DNA of 64,000 nucleotides, from NCBI RefSeq assembly GCF_002210435.1, contig NZ_MZMV01000006.1, positions 1-64,000 on the forward strand, read 5' to 3'. Below the pieces are notes generated by a model that worked only from the letters and a program-made list of their open reading frames with translations, was not told the origin of the DNA and ran no database searches. Positions 16,653-25,627 of this stretch are shown here, piece after piece (position 1 is the stretch's first letter; the number at the start of each line of letters is the position of its first letter). The stretch comes from Micromonospora wenchangensis. Lineage in GTDB: Bacteria; Actinomycetota; Actinomycetes; Mycobacteriales; Micromonosporaceae. Position numbers and translations under genes: made by a program.

Positions 16653-19265
16653 TCAGCCGGCGCCGAGACAGACGAACGCCGCCGCCGTGGCCCCGGCGGT
16701 GCCGTCACCGGAGGCGACGAAGGCCCGCTGGGCGTCGGCGAGCGCCTGCGCCGGGCGGAGTCCCGCCCGCATCCGTCGGTGCAGGTCGAGCATCAGCGCG
16801 GTGGTGGGGTCGGCCGGCACCGGCAGCACGGTGGCGACCAGACACCGCGCCCCCAGGCCGAGTAGCACGGCGGTGAAGCCCATGACCTCGTCACCGGGGC
16901 GGACCCCGGTCAGCCCCGAGTCGCACGCGGACAGCACCACGCAGCCGGGCGGACGGGCGACCCGCTCCCACTCGTAGGCGAACAGCGGCCCGTCGGCCAG
17001 CTCCAGGGTGGAGAACTGCGGATTGTCGGCGCGGAAGGTGCCGTGGGCGGCGATGTGGACCAGGCCGGCCCCGTCCAACGCCGCGGTCAACGCGTCGGCG
17101 GTGGCGTCCGCGCCGGTGAGCAGGGTCGCCCCCGGCAGCACCTGCGCGAGCCGACCCACCTCGGCCTGACCCGCCGGCAGGCGCGGCCCGCAGGCCAGCA
17201 CCGACGGCCCGGCCGAGGGTTCCCCGCCGTCCGCCCGCAGCCAGGCCGTGGCCGACGGGGCGACCGTCACGGCGCGCCCGGCGCAGGTCGGCAGCCCCGA
17301 CCAGGCCACCGCGTGCAGGGCCCCGACCGGCACGATCACCAGGGGACGGTCGCCGAGGTGCCGGCGCAACGGATCGAAGAGCTGACGGTCCAGCGCGGCG
17401 GCGGCGTACCCGGCCCCGGCCCGCGCGGTCGCCGTGTCTCCGGTGGTGACCAGCCGGCGCAGGGCGAACCGGTGCCACCGGGTCAGGTGCACCGCCTCGG
17501 CGAGCGGGCCGAGGTCGTGCAGGCTGGCCCGGCCGTCGCGGACCAGCACCGCCCGGAGCCGGTCACCGTGGGCGACCAGCTCGACCAGCACCCGGGCACC
17601 GAGCCGCCCGGCGAGCACGCCCACCCCGGGCGGGTTCACCACACCGGTCTGACCGGGCACCCGGCGGGCCAGGTCCCGGATGCGCTGCTCCAGCCGCGCC
17701 TGCCGACCACGCAGGGCGTGCGCCGGCCGGCCCGCCAGCACCTCGTCCTCCAGCAGGCTGCTGACGAGCCGCAGTTCGGTGAGCGCCGCGAACAGGTCCG
17801 GGTCGTCCGGGGGCAGCGCCGGACGCATCCGCAGGGTGTTGGCCCGCCAGCGTTCGGCCCAGGCCAGGGTCCGGGCCGGGGAGCCGGCCCGCACCGCGAT
17901 GTCGAGCCCCTCGGCGGCCAGTTCCCGACCGTACGTGCCGCTGTGGGCCCGCAGCTCCGTGGCGCCGAGCGACGTGCGGTGCCGGTCCAGCACGGCCAGC
18001 CCCCGGCGCAGCGCGCGGGCCGCCCCGGCGTCGTCACCGGTGAGTCGCCGCGAGCGGGCCAGCGCGTACCAGCCCTGGGCGCGGCGGGAGGCGGTGCCCC
18101 GACGGCGGGCCTGCGCGGCCACGTCGAGCAGGGCCACGGCCCGGTCGACGCGACCCGAGGCGGCGGCCAACAGGCCGGCTTCGAGACGGGTGGTCAGCGC
18201 CGGGCCCGGCCAGCCGGTGGCGTCGAGTTCGTCGGCCGTCCGCACCATCGCGGTGAGCAGGGCCGCCGTCCGGGTGCCCCGACGGAACTCCGCGCGCAGT
18301 TCGACGTGCCTGGCGAAGGCGGCCCAGGTGCGGCGACCCTGCCGCCGGAACCTGACCCGGGCCTGCGCGGCGGCCGCGGTCGCGGTGTCCAGGTCGTCGG
18401 CGAGCAACGCGGCCCGGGCCTGGGCCAGCAGCGCCTCGGCGAGGTCCGAGGCCATGCCCCGGCGGTGCAGCTCACGTACCGCGGCGGCGGCCACCGCGAC
18501 CGCCTCGTCGAGCAGCGGCACCGACAGCAGCAGCTCGAACCGGTCCAGCAGCAGCGCCGGTCGCGGGACGGCGAGCCGCCGGTACTCCTCGTCGACGTCG
18601 GCGAAGCAGCGCAGCGCGACGGCGATCTCGCCGCGTTGCCCGGCGGCGATGCCGCTGTTCCACCTGGCGTCGGCCGCGGCGAGGTCGAGCCCCAGGCGGT
18701 GGAAGACCGCCGCCGCCCGGGAGAGGTCGTCGCCGGGGCCACCGGAGGAACCCCGGTGCGCGTTGAGCAACCCCCGGTTGTTGCGGGCGCGCGCCTCCAG
18801 CAGCGGATCGTTCTCGCGTTGGGCGATGTCGATGGCGATGCCGTAGTCGCGCACCGCCTCGGCGTAGCGGCCGCGGTAGTGCAGCACCACCCCCCGCTGC
18901 ATCCGGGCCCGGCCGGCGTCGGCACCGGTGAGCTGGGGCAGCGCGGCGGTCACCGCCCGCAGCGCGGCAGCGGTACGACCGGCGTTGGCCAGCACGTACC
19001 CGAGGCTCATCCGGGCCAGCGCCCGGGTCCGTGGGGTGCCGGACACCCGTACCGCGCGGCGCAGGTGGCGCAGCGCGCCGGGCAGGTCGTTGAGTTCGCG
19101 CAGGGCCAGCCCGATGGCCCGCTCGGCGGTGGAGCGCTCGTCGTCGTCGGCGGTCTGGCTGGCGAGCACCCGCTGGGCGATGCTGATCGCCTCGGGTGGG
19201 TATCGCTGGACGGCGTCGAGCGCCGCCTGGGCCGCCGCGGCACCGCAACCGGTGCTGTCGGGCAT
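16653..19265 (-). CDS. TPR-CHAT domain protein (caspase-like protease)
   Basis: An 870-residue protein. Residues about 10-520 are tetratricopeptide-like helical repeats (ALRHLRRAVRVSGTPRTRA, GRYAEAVRDYGIAIDIAQ and more). Residues about 580-870 are a CHAT caspase-family peptidase domain with the catalytic His in LVHIAAHGTF (His741) and Cys in VVLSACDSGLTG (Cys781). CHAT-TPR proteins act as proteases or scaffolds in conflict and stress pathways. The gene is divergent from an S8 protease, a sigma factor and a small protein (19454-21878), suggesting a protease-sigma regulatory module. Confidence 0.88.
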   Translation of the reverse strand: MPDSTGCGAAAAQAALDAVQRYPPEAISIAQRVLASQTADDDERSTAERAIGLALRELNDLPGALRHLRRAVRVSGTPRTRALARMSLGYVLANAGRTAAALRAVTAALPQLTGADAGRARMQRGVVLHYRGRYAEAVRDYGIAIDIAQRENDPLLEARARNNRGLLNAHRGSSGGPGDDLSRAAAVFHRLGLDLAAADARWNSGIAAGQRGEIAVALRCFADVDEEYRRLAVPRPALLLDRFELLLSVPLLDEAVAVAAAAVRELHRRGMASDLAEALLAQARAALLADDLDTATAAAAQARVRFRRQGRRTWAAFARHVELRAEFRRGTRTAALLTAMVRTADELDATGWPGPALTTRLEAGLLAAASGRVDRAVALLDVAAQARRRGTASRRAQGWYALARSRRLTGDDAGAARALRRGLAVLDRHRTSLGATELRAHSGTYGRELAAEGLDIAVRAGSPARTLAWAERWRANTLRMRPALPPDDPDLFAALTELRLVSSLLEDEVLAGRPAHALRGRQARLEQRIRDLARRVPGQTGVVNPPGVGVLAGRLGARVLVELVAHGDRLRAVLVRDGRASLHDLGPLAEAVHLTRWHRFALRRLVTTGDTATARAGAGYAAAALDRQLFDPLRRHLGDRPLVIVPVGALHAVAWSGLPTCAGRAVTVAPSATAWLRADGGEPSAGPSVLACGPRLPAGQAEVGRLAQVLPGATLLTGADATADALTAALDGAGLVHIAAHGTFRADNPQFSTLELADGPLFAYEWERVARPPGCVVLSACDSGLTGVRPGDEVMGFTAVLLGLGARCLVATVLPVPADPTTALMLDLHRRMRAGLRPAQALADAQRAFVASGDGTAGATAAAFVCLGAG

Positions 19266-19358
19266 GCCCTAGAGAGTCCACGACGAACAGCCGCGAGTCA
19301 ACGTCGAGAATCCATCGCGGGAATGTCGTCAATGGGTGTCCTGCTCGGTTGCCCCTAA

Positions 19359-19386
19359 TTGACAACCGGCGATGGTCCGGAATAAT
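19359..19386 (+). promoter_or_regulatory. Sigma-70-like promoter for the S8 protease operon
   Basis: TTGACA (19359-19364), a 16-base spacer and AATAAT (19381-19386) form an unusually good housekeeping promoter in this GC-rich DNA, about 65 bases before the GTG start at 19454. The surrounding divergent intergenic region (19266-19453) is noticeably AT-richer than neighbouring sequence. Confidence 0.5.
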
Positions 19387-19453
19387 TGGCGGTCGGGGAA
19401 TTCGCCGCGCCCGCCTTCGGTGGGCACGCTTCTTTCACCAGCATGGAGGATCC

Positions 19454-20767
19454 GTGCCGCCGTCTGACCACCCCACCGTGCCGGGTCCGGGCGGCCGGCT
19501 GTCCCGACGGCGGGTCCTGGCGCTGTCCGCGCTGGCCGTGGCGGCACCGTTCGGTGTCGTGCCGCGTCCGGCCCCGGCCGCCGCCGGCGACGCGGACGCC
19601 ACCGCCTACCAGAGAGCGTTCGAAGCCGCGCTGGCCGCCGACCAGAACGTACGCCGGTACACCGCCACCGGCCGGGAGATCCTCTACCGACCCCGGCAAC
19701 TGCTGGCCGCCGACGCCGACGCCAAACGGGTCGCCACCTGGCTGCGCGCCCACGATTATCCGGTCACCGTCGGCACCGGATTCGCCGGTGTCACCCGGCT
19801 GCTGTTCGACCGGGAGACCGACATCCCCGGCGTCGTGCGAAAACTGCGCGATCCCCAACAGTGGCCCGGCCAACCGGTGCCGGCCGTGCAGCCCCACCAC
19901 GTGCTGCTGGGGCTGGGCAACATCATGGGCAACCCGGGCACCCCGCCCCGCTCCGCCGCGGCGCTGCCGCCCCCCGACCCGACCCGGCTCGGTGAGGGCG
20001 CCGGTGTCACCGTCGGCATCTGCGACACCGGGATCTGGCAGCAGGCCGGCGCGTGCCACCCGCAGTGGCTCGGCGGCGCGTACGTGCCGCAGGTCGACGA
20101 CGAGGACCCGCTCTACGTCCACACCGACGTGCTGGCCCCGCAGGGCGGGCACGGCACCTTCGTCGCGGGGGTGGTGCGGCAGGCCGCCCCGGGCGTCCGC
20201 GTCGACCCGGAACTGGCCCTCGACCCGACCGGGGTGGGCGACGAGTCGACGGTGGTGGCCGCCCTGAGTCGGCTCGCGCCGCAGGTCGCCGTGTTCAACC
20301 TCTCGCTGGGCGGCTACACCCTGGACGACCAGCCGTCGCTGCCACTGGCCAACGCGGTGGCGGCGCTGCCGGCGACGAGCGCCGTGGTCGCGGCGGCCGG
20401 CAACGCCGGTACCAGCCGCCCGCTCTGGCCGGCCGCGCTGGACCGGGTGGTGGCGGTCGCGGCGGTCAGCCAGACGACCGGCGGCCCGGTGCCGGCGGCC
20501 GACAGCTGCTACGGGCCCTGGGTGGACGCCTGCGCCGTCGGCGAGCGGCACAGCACCTACGTCGAGGGGCAGCTCCCGCTGCCCGGCAGGCCGACACTGC
20601 AGTTCCACGGGTTCGCCGTCTGGGCCGGCACCTCGTTCGCCACCGCACACGTCTCCGGGCGGCTCGCCGCCCTGATGACCGCCGGGGGCCTCAGCGCGGA
20701 CGCGGCGCGCACGAGCCTGCTCGCCGCCCCCCGTTGGCATCCCGACTACGGGGTCCTCGTCGGATGA
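19454..20767 (+). CDS. Secreted subtilisin-family (S8) serine protease
   Basis: A 437-residue protease with all catalytic residues: Asp191 in VGICDTGIW, His233 in GGHGTFVAGV, Asn317 in AAAGNAG and Ser394 in WAGTSFATAHVSG. The N-terminus has a twin-arginine-like signal (GRLSRRRVLALSALAVAAPFG) with an AxA-type cleavage site near residue 44, so it is probably exported by the Tat route. Residues 45-175 look like a propeptide. GTG 19454 follows GGAGGA. It overlaps the sigma factor gene by ATGA and is divergent from the CHAT protease. Confidence 0.9.
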   Translation: MPPSDHPTVPGPGGRLSRRRVLALSALAVAAPFGVVPRPAPAAAGDADATAYQRAFEAALAADQNVRRYTATGREILYRPRQLLAADADAKRVATWLRAHDYPVTVGTGFAGVTRLLFDRETDIPGVVRKLRDPQQWPGQPVPAVQPHHVLLGLGNIMGNPGTPPRSAAALPPPDPTRLGEGAGVTVGICDTGIWQQAGACHPQWLGGAYVPQVDDEDPLYVHTDVLAPQGGHGTFVAGVVRQAAPGVRVDPELALDPTGVGDESTVVAALSRLAPQVAVFNLSLGGYTLDDQPSLPLANAVAALPATSAVVAAAGNAGTSRPLWPAALDRVVAVAAVSQTTGGPVPAADSCYGPWVDACAVGERHSTYVEGQLPLPGRPTLQFHGFAVWAGTSFATAHVSGRLAALMTAGGLSADAARTSLLAAPRWHPDYGVLVG

Positions 20768-21408
20768 GCCGCGTCGACGCCCCGGGCGGTGACCCGGCGA
20801 CCGGTGCCAGCGCGACCAGCCTGCTGTCCGCCGCCGCCGGCGGGGACGAGTCGGCCTGGGCCGAGCTGGTCCGCCGGTACACCCCGATCGTGTACGCGGT
20901 CATCCGCGCCTACGACCTCAGCCGGTCCGACGCCGCCGACGTCAACCAGACCGTCTGGCTGCGCCTGGTGGAGCAGTTGGGCCGGGTACGCGAGCCCGAG
21001 GCGCTACCGGGCTGGCTGGCCACCACGACCCGCCGGGAGTGCTACCGGCTGTCCCGGGTGAGCCGCCGGTCCCACCCCGTCGACCCGTACGACCAGACCC
21101 TCGAGAGCCAGCACGGGTTCTCCCGGGAGCTGGCCGCGATGGCCCCCGCCCCGGACGACGAGTTGCTGCGCGCGGAGCGCCGGCAGGCGTTGCGTGCGGG
21201 TTTCGTGCAGCTCCCGTCGCGCTGCCAGGCATTGCTGGCGCTGTTGACGGCCGACCCGCCGATGAGCTACCGGGAGGTCGCCGAGCGGCTGGGCGTGCCG
21301 GTCGGCAGCATCGGCCCCACCCAGGCACGATGCCTGCGTAGGCTGCGGGAGTGCCCGGCGATCGTCGAGTTTCTCGGAGCTTCCACCATCGGTACGAAAC
21401 GGGGGTGA
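20764..21408 (+). CDS. ECF-like sigma-70 family factor
   Basis: A 214-residue sigma factor: region 2 at about 30-100 (WAELVRRYTPIVYAVIRAYDL, AADVNQTVWLRLVEQLGRVRE, LPGWLATTTRRECYRL) and region 4 at about 145-195 (LPSRCQALLALLTADPPMSYREVAERLGVPVGSI). No anti-sigma gene with a zinc motif is adjacent; the small downstream gene or the CHAT/S8 proteases could regulate it. It overlaps both the S8 gene upstream and nearly the next gene downstream. Confidence 0.88.
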   Translation: MSRVDAPGGDPATGASATSLLSAAAGGDESAWAELVRRYTPIVYAVIRAYDLSRSDAADVNQTVWLRLVEQLGRVREPEALPGWLATTTRRECYRLSRVSRRSHPVDPYDQTLESQHGFSRELAAMAPAPDDELLRAERRQALRAGFVQLPSRCQALLALLTADPPMSYREVAERLGVPVGSIGPTQARCLRRLRECPAIVEFLGASTIGTKRG

Positions 21409-21413
21409 ACCGG

Positions 21414-21878
21414 ATGGAGCCGTGGCCACCTGTGGATGACGAGGCGCTGACGACGGAGCTGGGTGCGGCCCTGTGGGACACCGGGCCGGTCTCGGAGGCG
21501 TACCTGAGCGCGGCCCTGGCCGCGTTCACCTGGCGTACCGCCGACGCGGAACTGGCCGTCGCCGAGCTGACGTTCGACTCGGCGGTCGACGCCGAACTGG
21601 CCGGCATGACCCGTTCCGCGGCGTCCGCGCGGACGCTGTCCTTCCGGGCCGGGTCGGTGCTGGTGGAGATCGAGGTGACCGAGGCCGGGATCGTCGGCCA
21701 GCTATCCCCGTCCGGTGGCGGTCGGGTCAGTGCCCGGACGGCCGACGGCACCTACGACGAGGCGCCGGTGGACGCCGTGGGCTTCTTCTCGCTGGGCGTG
21801 CCACCGCCGGGCCCGGTCCAGTTGTGCGCGCGCACCGTCGGTTACGCGGTGTCCACCGCCTGGGTCTCGCTGCGCTGA
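21414..21878 (+). CDS. Small partner protein of the S8/sigma operon
   Basis: A 154-residue protein of unrecognised family. Residues 1-50 are acidic and helical (PPVDDEALTTELGAALWDTGPV). Residues about 55-154 are predicted beta-rich (LSFRAGSVLVEIEVTEAGIVGQL, FFSLGVPPPGPVQLCARTVG) with the look of a small carboxypeptidase-regulatory or Ig-like fold. The gene follows the sigma gene by 5 bases. It has no zinc motif or membrane helix but is positioned like an anti-sigma factor. ATG 21414 has GGGGGTG upstream; a GTG at 21405 is an alternative. Confidence 0.7.
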   Translation: MEPWPPVDDEALTTELGAALWDTGPVSEAYLSAALAAFTWRTADAELAVAELTFDSAVDAELAGMTRSAASARTLSFRAGSVLVEIEVTEAGIVGQLSPSGGGRVSARTADGTYDEAPVDAVGFFSLGVPPPGPVQLCARTVGYAVSTAWVSLR

Positions 21879-21965
21879 CGGCGACCCGGTGGCGGCGCAC
21901 CGCCTTCGGCGTGATGCCCGCCGTGCCGTCCTGTCCGGTGCCCGGTCGTGGCCCGCGACGACGAC

Positions 21966-21995
21966 GGGGGCGCGGGCCGTCCGGCCCGCGCCCCC
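21966..21995. terminator. Strong 13-bp stem hairpin between convergent genes
   Basis: GGGGGCGCGGGCC pairs perfectly with GGCCCGCGCCCCC around the loop GTCC. It is placed between the sigma operon (plus) and the secreted-protein gene (minus). Confidence 0.8.
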
Positions 21996-22012
21996 GCCCG
22001 GAGGTGGTGGCG

Positions 22013-23041
22013 TTACCCTCGCTGCTCGTCCGCCAGCAGGTACTGCACCCCGCCGAGGTCGGCCCGCTCGGTGCCGTCGGCGTCGGGACCGAACTGGGTC
22101 ACGTTGAGCGCGGTCTCCTTGGCCAGGGCGGTGTCGGCCGAGAAGGCCAGCGAGAACTCGATGCGCTCACCGGGCTTCAGCAGCAGCCCGCTGATGCTGG
22201 CCTTCGTCGGTTCGACGATCTCCAGTTCGGTCTTGCCGACCTGCCGGACCCCCGTGCCGACCTTGCCGGTGGCCTGCCAGCGCTCGAACAGGGTCGGGCC
22301 GAGGTCGACGAAGACCCGGGCGCCCCGGGCCTGCTCGGCCGGCTGGGTGAAGACCAGGTCGTTCTTGGTCTCCGCAGCGGTCACGTTGCCGATGGCGAAC
22401 GGCCGGACGACCCGCGGCCCGCCCGCGACGAGCCGGACCGAGTCGACGTTGCGCCAGACGATGTTGTTGTTGTACTGGGTGTTGACGCTGGTGCTCGGGC
22501 CCTCGAAGGTCATCGGGTCGGTGGGCGAGACCCAGCGCGCCAGCAGGCAGAAGTGGCCAGGTCCGGGCACCCCGGTCCACGGGATCGTCACCGTGGTGAC
22601 CCCCGGGTAGACGGGCACGCTCACCGCGCCGATCTGGGTCCAGTGCGTCGGCCAGGTGGCGCCGCCGCCCGGAGTCGTCCGGTAGACGCGCAGCACCCCG
22701 TTGTCGATGCCCGAGCCGTACGGCCCGTTGTTGCGCACCTTCAGGAACAGATAGTTGGTGACCCCGACGATCGGGTTCTGGCTGACGGCGCACTCCACCG
22801 CGGTCGGGCAGACCTTGATGTCGGGGCTGGCCCACAACGGGCCGTACGAGTGTGGCTGGATGCCGGTGTCGGCGGCGACGTCCTTCATGTAGACGTCGGT
22901 GCGGGCCGCCGCGGCGGCCTTGCCCTGCGGTGCCTCGCCGGGTGCCGCGGCGGCGGCGGTGACCGCCAGCAGTCCGGCCAGCGCCGCGCCCGTGAGGACG
23001 GCCAGCGTCGAGCGGCGGACGCGCTTTCCTACCTTGCCCAT
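22013..23041 (-). CDS. Secreted protein, unknown function
   Basis: A 342-residue protein with a Sec signal peptide (KRVRRSTLAVLTGAALAGLLAV, cleavage after about residue 34, AAAA-PGEA). The mature part is beta-rich: DVYMKDVAADTGIQP, ASPDIKVCP, VTNYLFLKVRNNGPYGSGI and FCLLARWVSP. The DIKV...NYLFLKVRNNG pattern resembles CARDB-like or secreted fibronectin-like domains that bear protease or adhesion functions; the exact family is not certain. The start at 23041 has GGAGA 10 bases upstream. The long AT-richer upstream region suggests regulated expression. Confidence 0.75.
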   Translation of the reverse strand: MGKVGKRVRRSTLAVLTGAALAGLLAVTAAAAAPGEAPQGKAAAAARTDVYMKDVAADTGIQPHSYGPLWASPDIKVCPTAVECAVSQNPIVGVTNYLFLKVRNNGPYGSGIDNGVLRVYRTTPGGGATWPTHWTQIGAVSVPVYPGVTTVTIPWTGVPGPGHFCLLARWVSPTDPMTFEGPSTSVNTQYNNNIVWRNVDSVRLVAGGPRVVRPFAIGNVTAAETKNDLVFTQPAEQARGARVFVDLGPTLFERWQATGKVGTGVRQVGKTELEIVEPTKASISGLLLKPGERIEFSLAFSADTALAKETALNVTQFGPDADGTERADLGGVQYLLADEQRG

Positions 23042-23411
23042 GACAGGTTTTCTCCCATCGGCGGGGGACGCCGAGTCCGGCGTGTTGCGATGCCGTGTCG
23101 ACGCGATGACGTCGTTGAAGAGCTGTGAACGTGCCGGGAAATACCGTCGCGGGGTTGTCCACCAGATGACGCCAGGACCGGCAAATAAGACAGTCATCGA
23201 TGTCTGTCGGGCCTGCGGTCCGGGCGGGACCGGGGTGCCCGCGGCGGGTTGCGATTCCCCCGGTGGTGATTCGGAACGGAGATCCCGGCCAGGGGTCCCA
23301 CCCTCTTCACGAGGGCGGTAATCCGGAAAAGGGACCCCGTCGGGGTGCCGCCCGAACGACACGTCCCGATCACGACCGCTGCCGGGCGTAAGGGTGTACT
23401 AGGGTGCTCCC
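23042..23411. promoter_or_regulatory. 370-base divergent regulatory region with a possible leaderless promoter
   Basis: It separates the secreted-protein gene (minus) from the first glycolipid-cluster transporter gene (plus). TGTACTAGG at 23395-23403 contains a TACTAG -10-like hexamer (23397-23402) placed 10 bases before the ATG at 23412. A transcript from it would have almost no leader, and only a weak AGGG lies before the ATG. No small gene is evident in the rest. Confidence 0.35.
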
Positions 23412-24092
23412 ATGGATCTGAGTGACAGCGCCTCACAGGTGACGGCTACCCGGCACGGTCCAACGGAGGGCGACTCGTCGACACCGATCCGGCTCCATGC
23501 GGCCGACATTCACAAGCGGTACGGCAAGAACCACGTCCTGAAGGGCGTCGATCTCACGGTACGCGCCGGCGAGGTGGTCGCCATCATCGGCGCCAATGGC
23601 TGCGGAAAATCGACGCTCATGAAGATCTGTGCGGGTCTGGTCAGCCCGTCCAGCGGCGTGGTGGAAGTGGACGAGAGCATGGCGTACTGCCCTCAGCAGG
23701 CAGGGCTCATGGGCTTCCTGACCGCCGACGAGCACTTCGCCTTGTTCGGTGCCGGGCACGGGATGGACCGGAGCGAGGCCCAGGCCACCGGCCGGCAGCT
23801 CGCCAAGAGCCTGGCCTGGGACGGCGGCATGACAACGCAGGCCAGGCATCTTTCCGGCGGCACCCAGCAGAAACTCAACCTGATTCTCGCCGCGCTGACC
23901 GATCCCGACATCCTGCTGCTCGACGAGCCCTATCAGGGTTTCGACCGGGGTAGCTACATCGACTTCTGGGACTGGGTGTTACAGCGACGCGACGCCGGAA
24001 AGTCGACGCTCGTCATCACCCACATGTTGAATTCACTCGATCGGGTCGACGCCGTTCTCGACCTCGGAACGAAGGCGGCCGCCGACTCATGA
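23412..24092 (+). CDS. ABC transporter ATP-binding subunit of the glycolipid cluster
   Basis: A 226-residue ABC ATPase with Walker A VVAIIGANGCGKSTLMK, signature HLSGGTQQKLNLILAAL, Walker B ILLLDEPYQGFD and switch His in LVITHML. The ATGA overlap pairs it with the permease at 24089. Moenomycin clusters also carry such a small ATPase/permease pair in addition to a large exporter pair, so this may export or confer immunity to the product. Leucine 190 is a TTA codon (23979-23981), rare in such genomes and a possible bldA-dependent control point. Confidence 0.88.
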   Translation: MDLSDSASQVTATRHGPTEGDSSTPIRLHAADIHKRYGKNHVLKGVDLTVRAGEVVAIIGANGCGKSTLMKICAGLVSPSSGVVEVDESMAYCPQQAGLMGFLTADEHFALFGAGHGMDRSEAQATGRQLAKSLAWDGGMTTQARHLSGGTQQKLNLILAALTDPDILLLDEPYQGFDRGSYIDFWDWVLQRRDAGKSTLVITHMLNSLDRVDAVLDLGTKAAADS

Positions 24093-24787
24093 CCAAGCTT
24101 TTCACCGTCGCGGAGATGATGGGTCGGGATCTCGCCCGACGGCGGGTGGCCCTCGCGCTGCTCGCATTCGTTCCACTGTTGTTCTACATGGCCCGCCACG
24201 ACGGTAATCCGGAGAAGGCGATTCGCTTCGCCGGTCTGGGCCTGGCCTGGGCGGTGAGTACGGCCGGCCTCTTCCTGAGCAACACGACAAAGGCCGTGGA
24301 GCGGCGGCTACGCCAAACCGGTTACCGGCCGGCACACCTCTACCTCGGCACGCTCACCGCGCTGCTGACCCTGGGCGCCGTACTCGCCACGGTCTACTGG
24401 GTGCTCATCTATCTCGACCAGGACAGCCTGGCCCGGCCCGGCGCGGTCGCCATCGAGTTCGGGCTCACGATCGTGGTCGCCGCCCCGCTGGGCCTGCTGA
24501 TCAGCGCCGTCGCACCCCACGATCTGGAGGGCACCCTCGTCCTGATCTCGATCACCGGGTTGCAGTTCCTCGTCGAGCCGGACCAGAAACTCGGCAAGGC
24601 CCTGCCGTTCTGGTCGACCCAACAGGTGGGGACCTTCGGTCTCGACGGCGGCGACCCGGAATACCTCCGCAAGGGACTCCTGCACGGCGCCCTGTACTGC
24701 ACCGGCCTCATCCTGGTCACGGCGGTGCTGGCCAGCGTGCGGCTGCGGCAGCGCAAGCACATGCGGATCCGGGCGGCGGTCCGGTAG
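24089..24787 (+). CDS. ABC transporter permease of the glycolipid cluster
   Basis: A 232-residue membrane protein with about six helices (VALALLAFVPLLFYM, GLAWAVSTAGLFL, LGTLTALLTLGAVLATVYWV, IEFGLTIVVAAPLGLLIS, LVLISITGLQFLV and GLILVTAVLASV). It is the membrane partner of the ATPase it overlaps. Size and helix number fit an ABC-2 half-transporter. The basic C-terminus (RQRKHMRIRAAVR) is expected inside the cell. Confidence 0.8.
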   Translation: MTKLFTVAEMMGRDLARRRVALALLAFVPLLFYMARHDGNPEKAIRFAGLGLAWAVSTAGLFLSNTTKAVERRLRQTGYRPAHLYLGTLTALLTLGAVLATVYWVLIYLDQDSLARPGAVAIEFGLTIVVAAPLGLLISAVAPHDLEGTLVLISITGLQFLVEPDQKLGKALPFWSTQQVGTFGLDGGDPEYLRKGLLHGALYCTGLILVTAVLASVRLRQRKHMRIRAAVR

Positions 24788-24795
24788 GGCCGGCC

Positions 24796-24826
24796 GGGGC
24801 GGGTGTGGTGCGCCACGCCCGCCCGG
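24796..24826. terminator. Imperfect GC hairpin between convergent genes
   Basis: GGGCGGGTGTGG can pair with CCACGCCCGCCC with one G-T pair, just after the permease stop and before the end of the convergent glycosyltransferase gene. Confidence 0.5.
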
Positions 24827-24829
24827 CGC

Positions 24830-25627
24830 TCACCCCACCTGCTGCAGGTCGAACGACACGTCGTTCGGCGGTGCCACCAGCAACGGCAGCCGCTCCGCCC
24901 GGTTGCGGGCCTGCCGGCGGCGTTGCTCCAGCTCGGCCATGCGTCGCATGCACTCGGCGCGGGCGGGCGACCCGAAGCCGGTCTCCGGTGCCGCGGTCAG
25001 CGAGGCCGCCCAGGCCCGGTAGCGGTAGAGCGGCCGGCGCAGGTTGCGGATGCGGTACAGCCAGGCGACCCGCAGTTGGAAGTCCGTGTCGGAACCGAAG
25101 GCCGCGGTGCCGTCGAAGCCGTTGAGCCGGGTGAAGACCTCGCGCCGGACGACCGTCGCCGGGTGCAGCGCGACCGTCTTGCGGCCGAACCGGTGCACCA
25201 GGTTGCCGTTGCGCGGCATGTGTCGTACCCCCTGCGGGTTGCCCGACGCGTCGATGACGCGGTACCCGCAGCCGACGAGATCGGCCCGACCCCGCTCGAG
25301 CACGGCCAGTTGGCGGGCGAAGCGGTCGGGTTCGCTGACGTCGTCGGCGTCCTGGAAGCCGATGTACGGCGTGGACACCGATGCGACCACCGCGTTCTTC
25401 AGGCGCAGCGGCCCGACGTTGCGGGACGCGCGCAGCAACGTGAGCCGTGGATCGTCCCTCCAGGGTTCGAGGGCGGTGATCCAGTCGTCGTCCGGCGAGT
25501 GGTCGTCCGCGACCACGAGCCGCAGGTCGGAATGGGTCTGCCCGAGCACGGAGGCGACCGACTCGGGCAGGTAGGTCGCGCACCGGAAGTGCGGCACGAT
25601 GACGGTCAGCAGGGGTCCCCCACCCAT
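24830..25627 (-). CDS. Family 2 glycosyltransferase (GT-A)
   Basis: A 265-residue GT2 enzyme: LLTVIVPHFRCATYLPESVA at the start, SVLGQTHSDLRLVVADDHSPD, and the metal-binding DxD in IGFQDADDVSEPDRF. The acceptor-side region has TAAFGSDTDFQLRVAW. It lacks membrane helices and should transfer a sugar from a nucleotide donor to a lipid-linked acceptor on the cytoplasmic face. The start overlaps the epimerase stop by one base (TGATG), linking the two functionally. GT2 enzymes are also found in moenomycin clusters. Confidence 0.88.
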   Translation of the reverse strand: MGGGPLLTVIVPHFRCATYLPESVASVLGQTHSDLRLVVADDHSPDDDWITALEPWRDDPRLTLLRASRNVGPLRLKNAVVASVSTPYIGFQDADDVSEPDRFARQLAVLERGRADLVGCGYRVIDASGNPQGVRHMPRNGNLVHRFGRKTVALHPATVVRREVFTRLNGFDGTAAFGSDTDFQLRVAWLYRIRNLRRPLYRYRAWAASLTAAPETGFGSPARAECMRRMAELEQRRRQARNRAERLPLLVAPPNDVSFDLQQVG

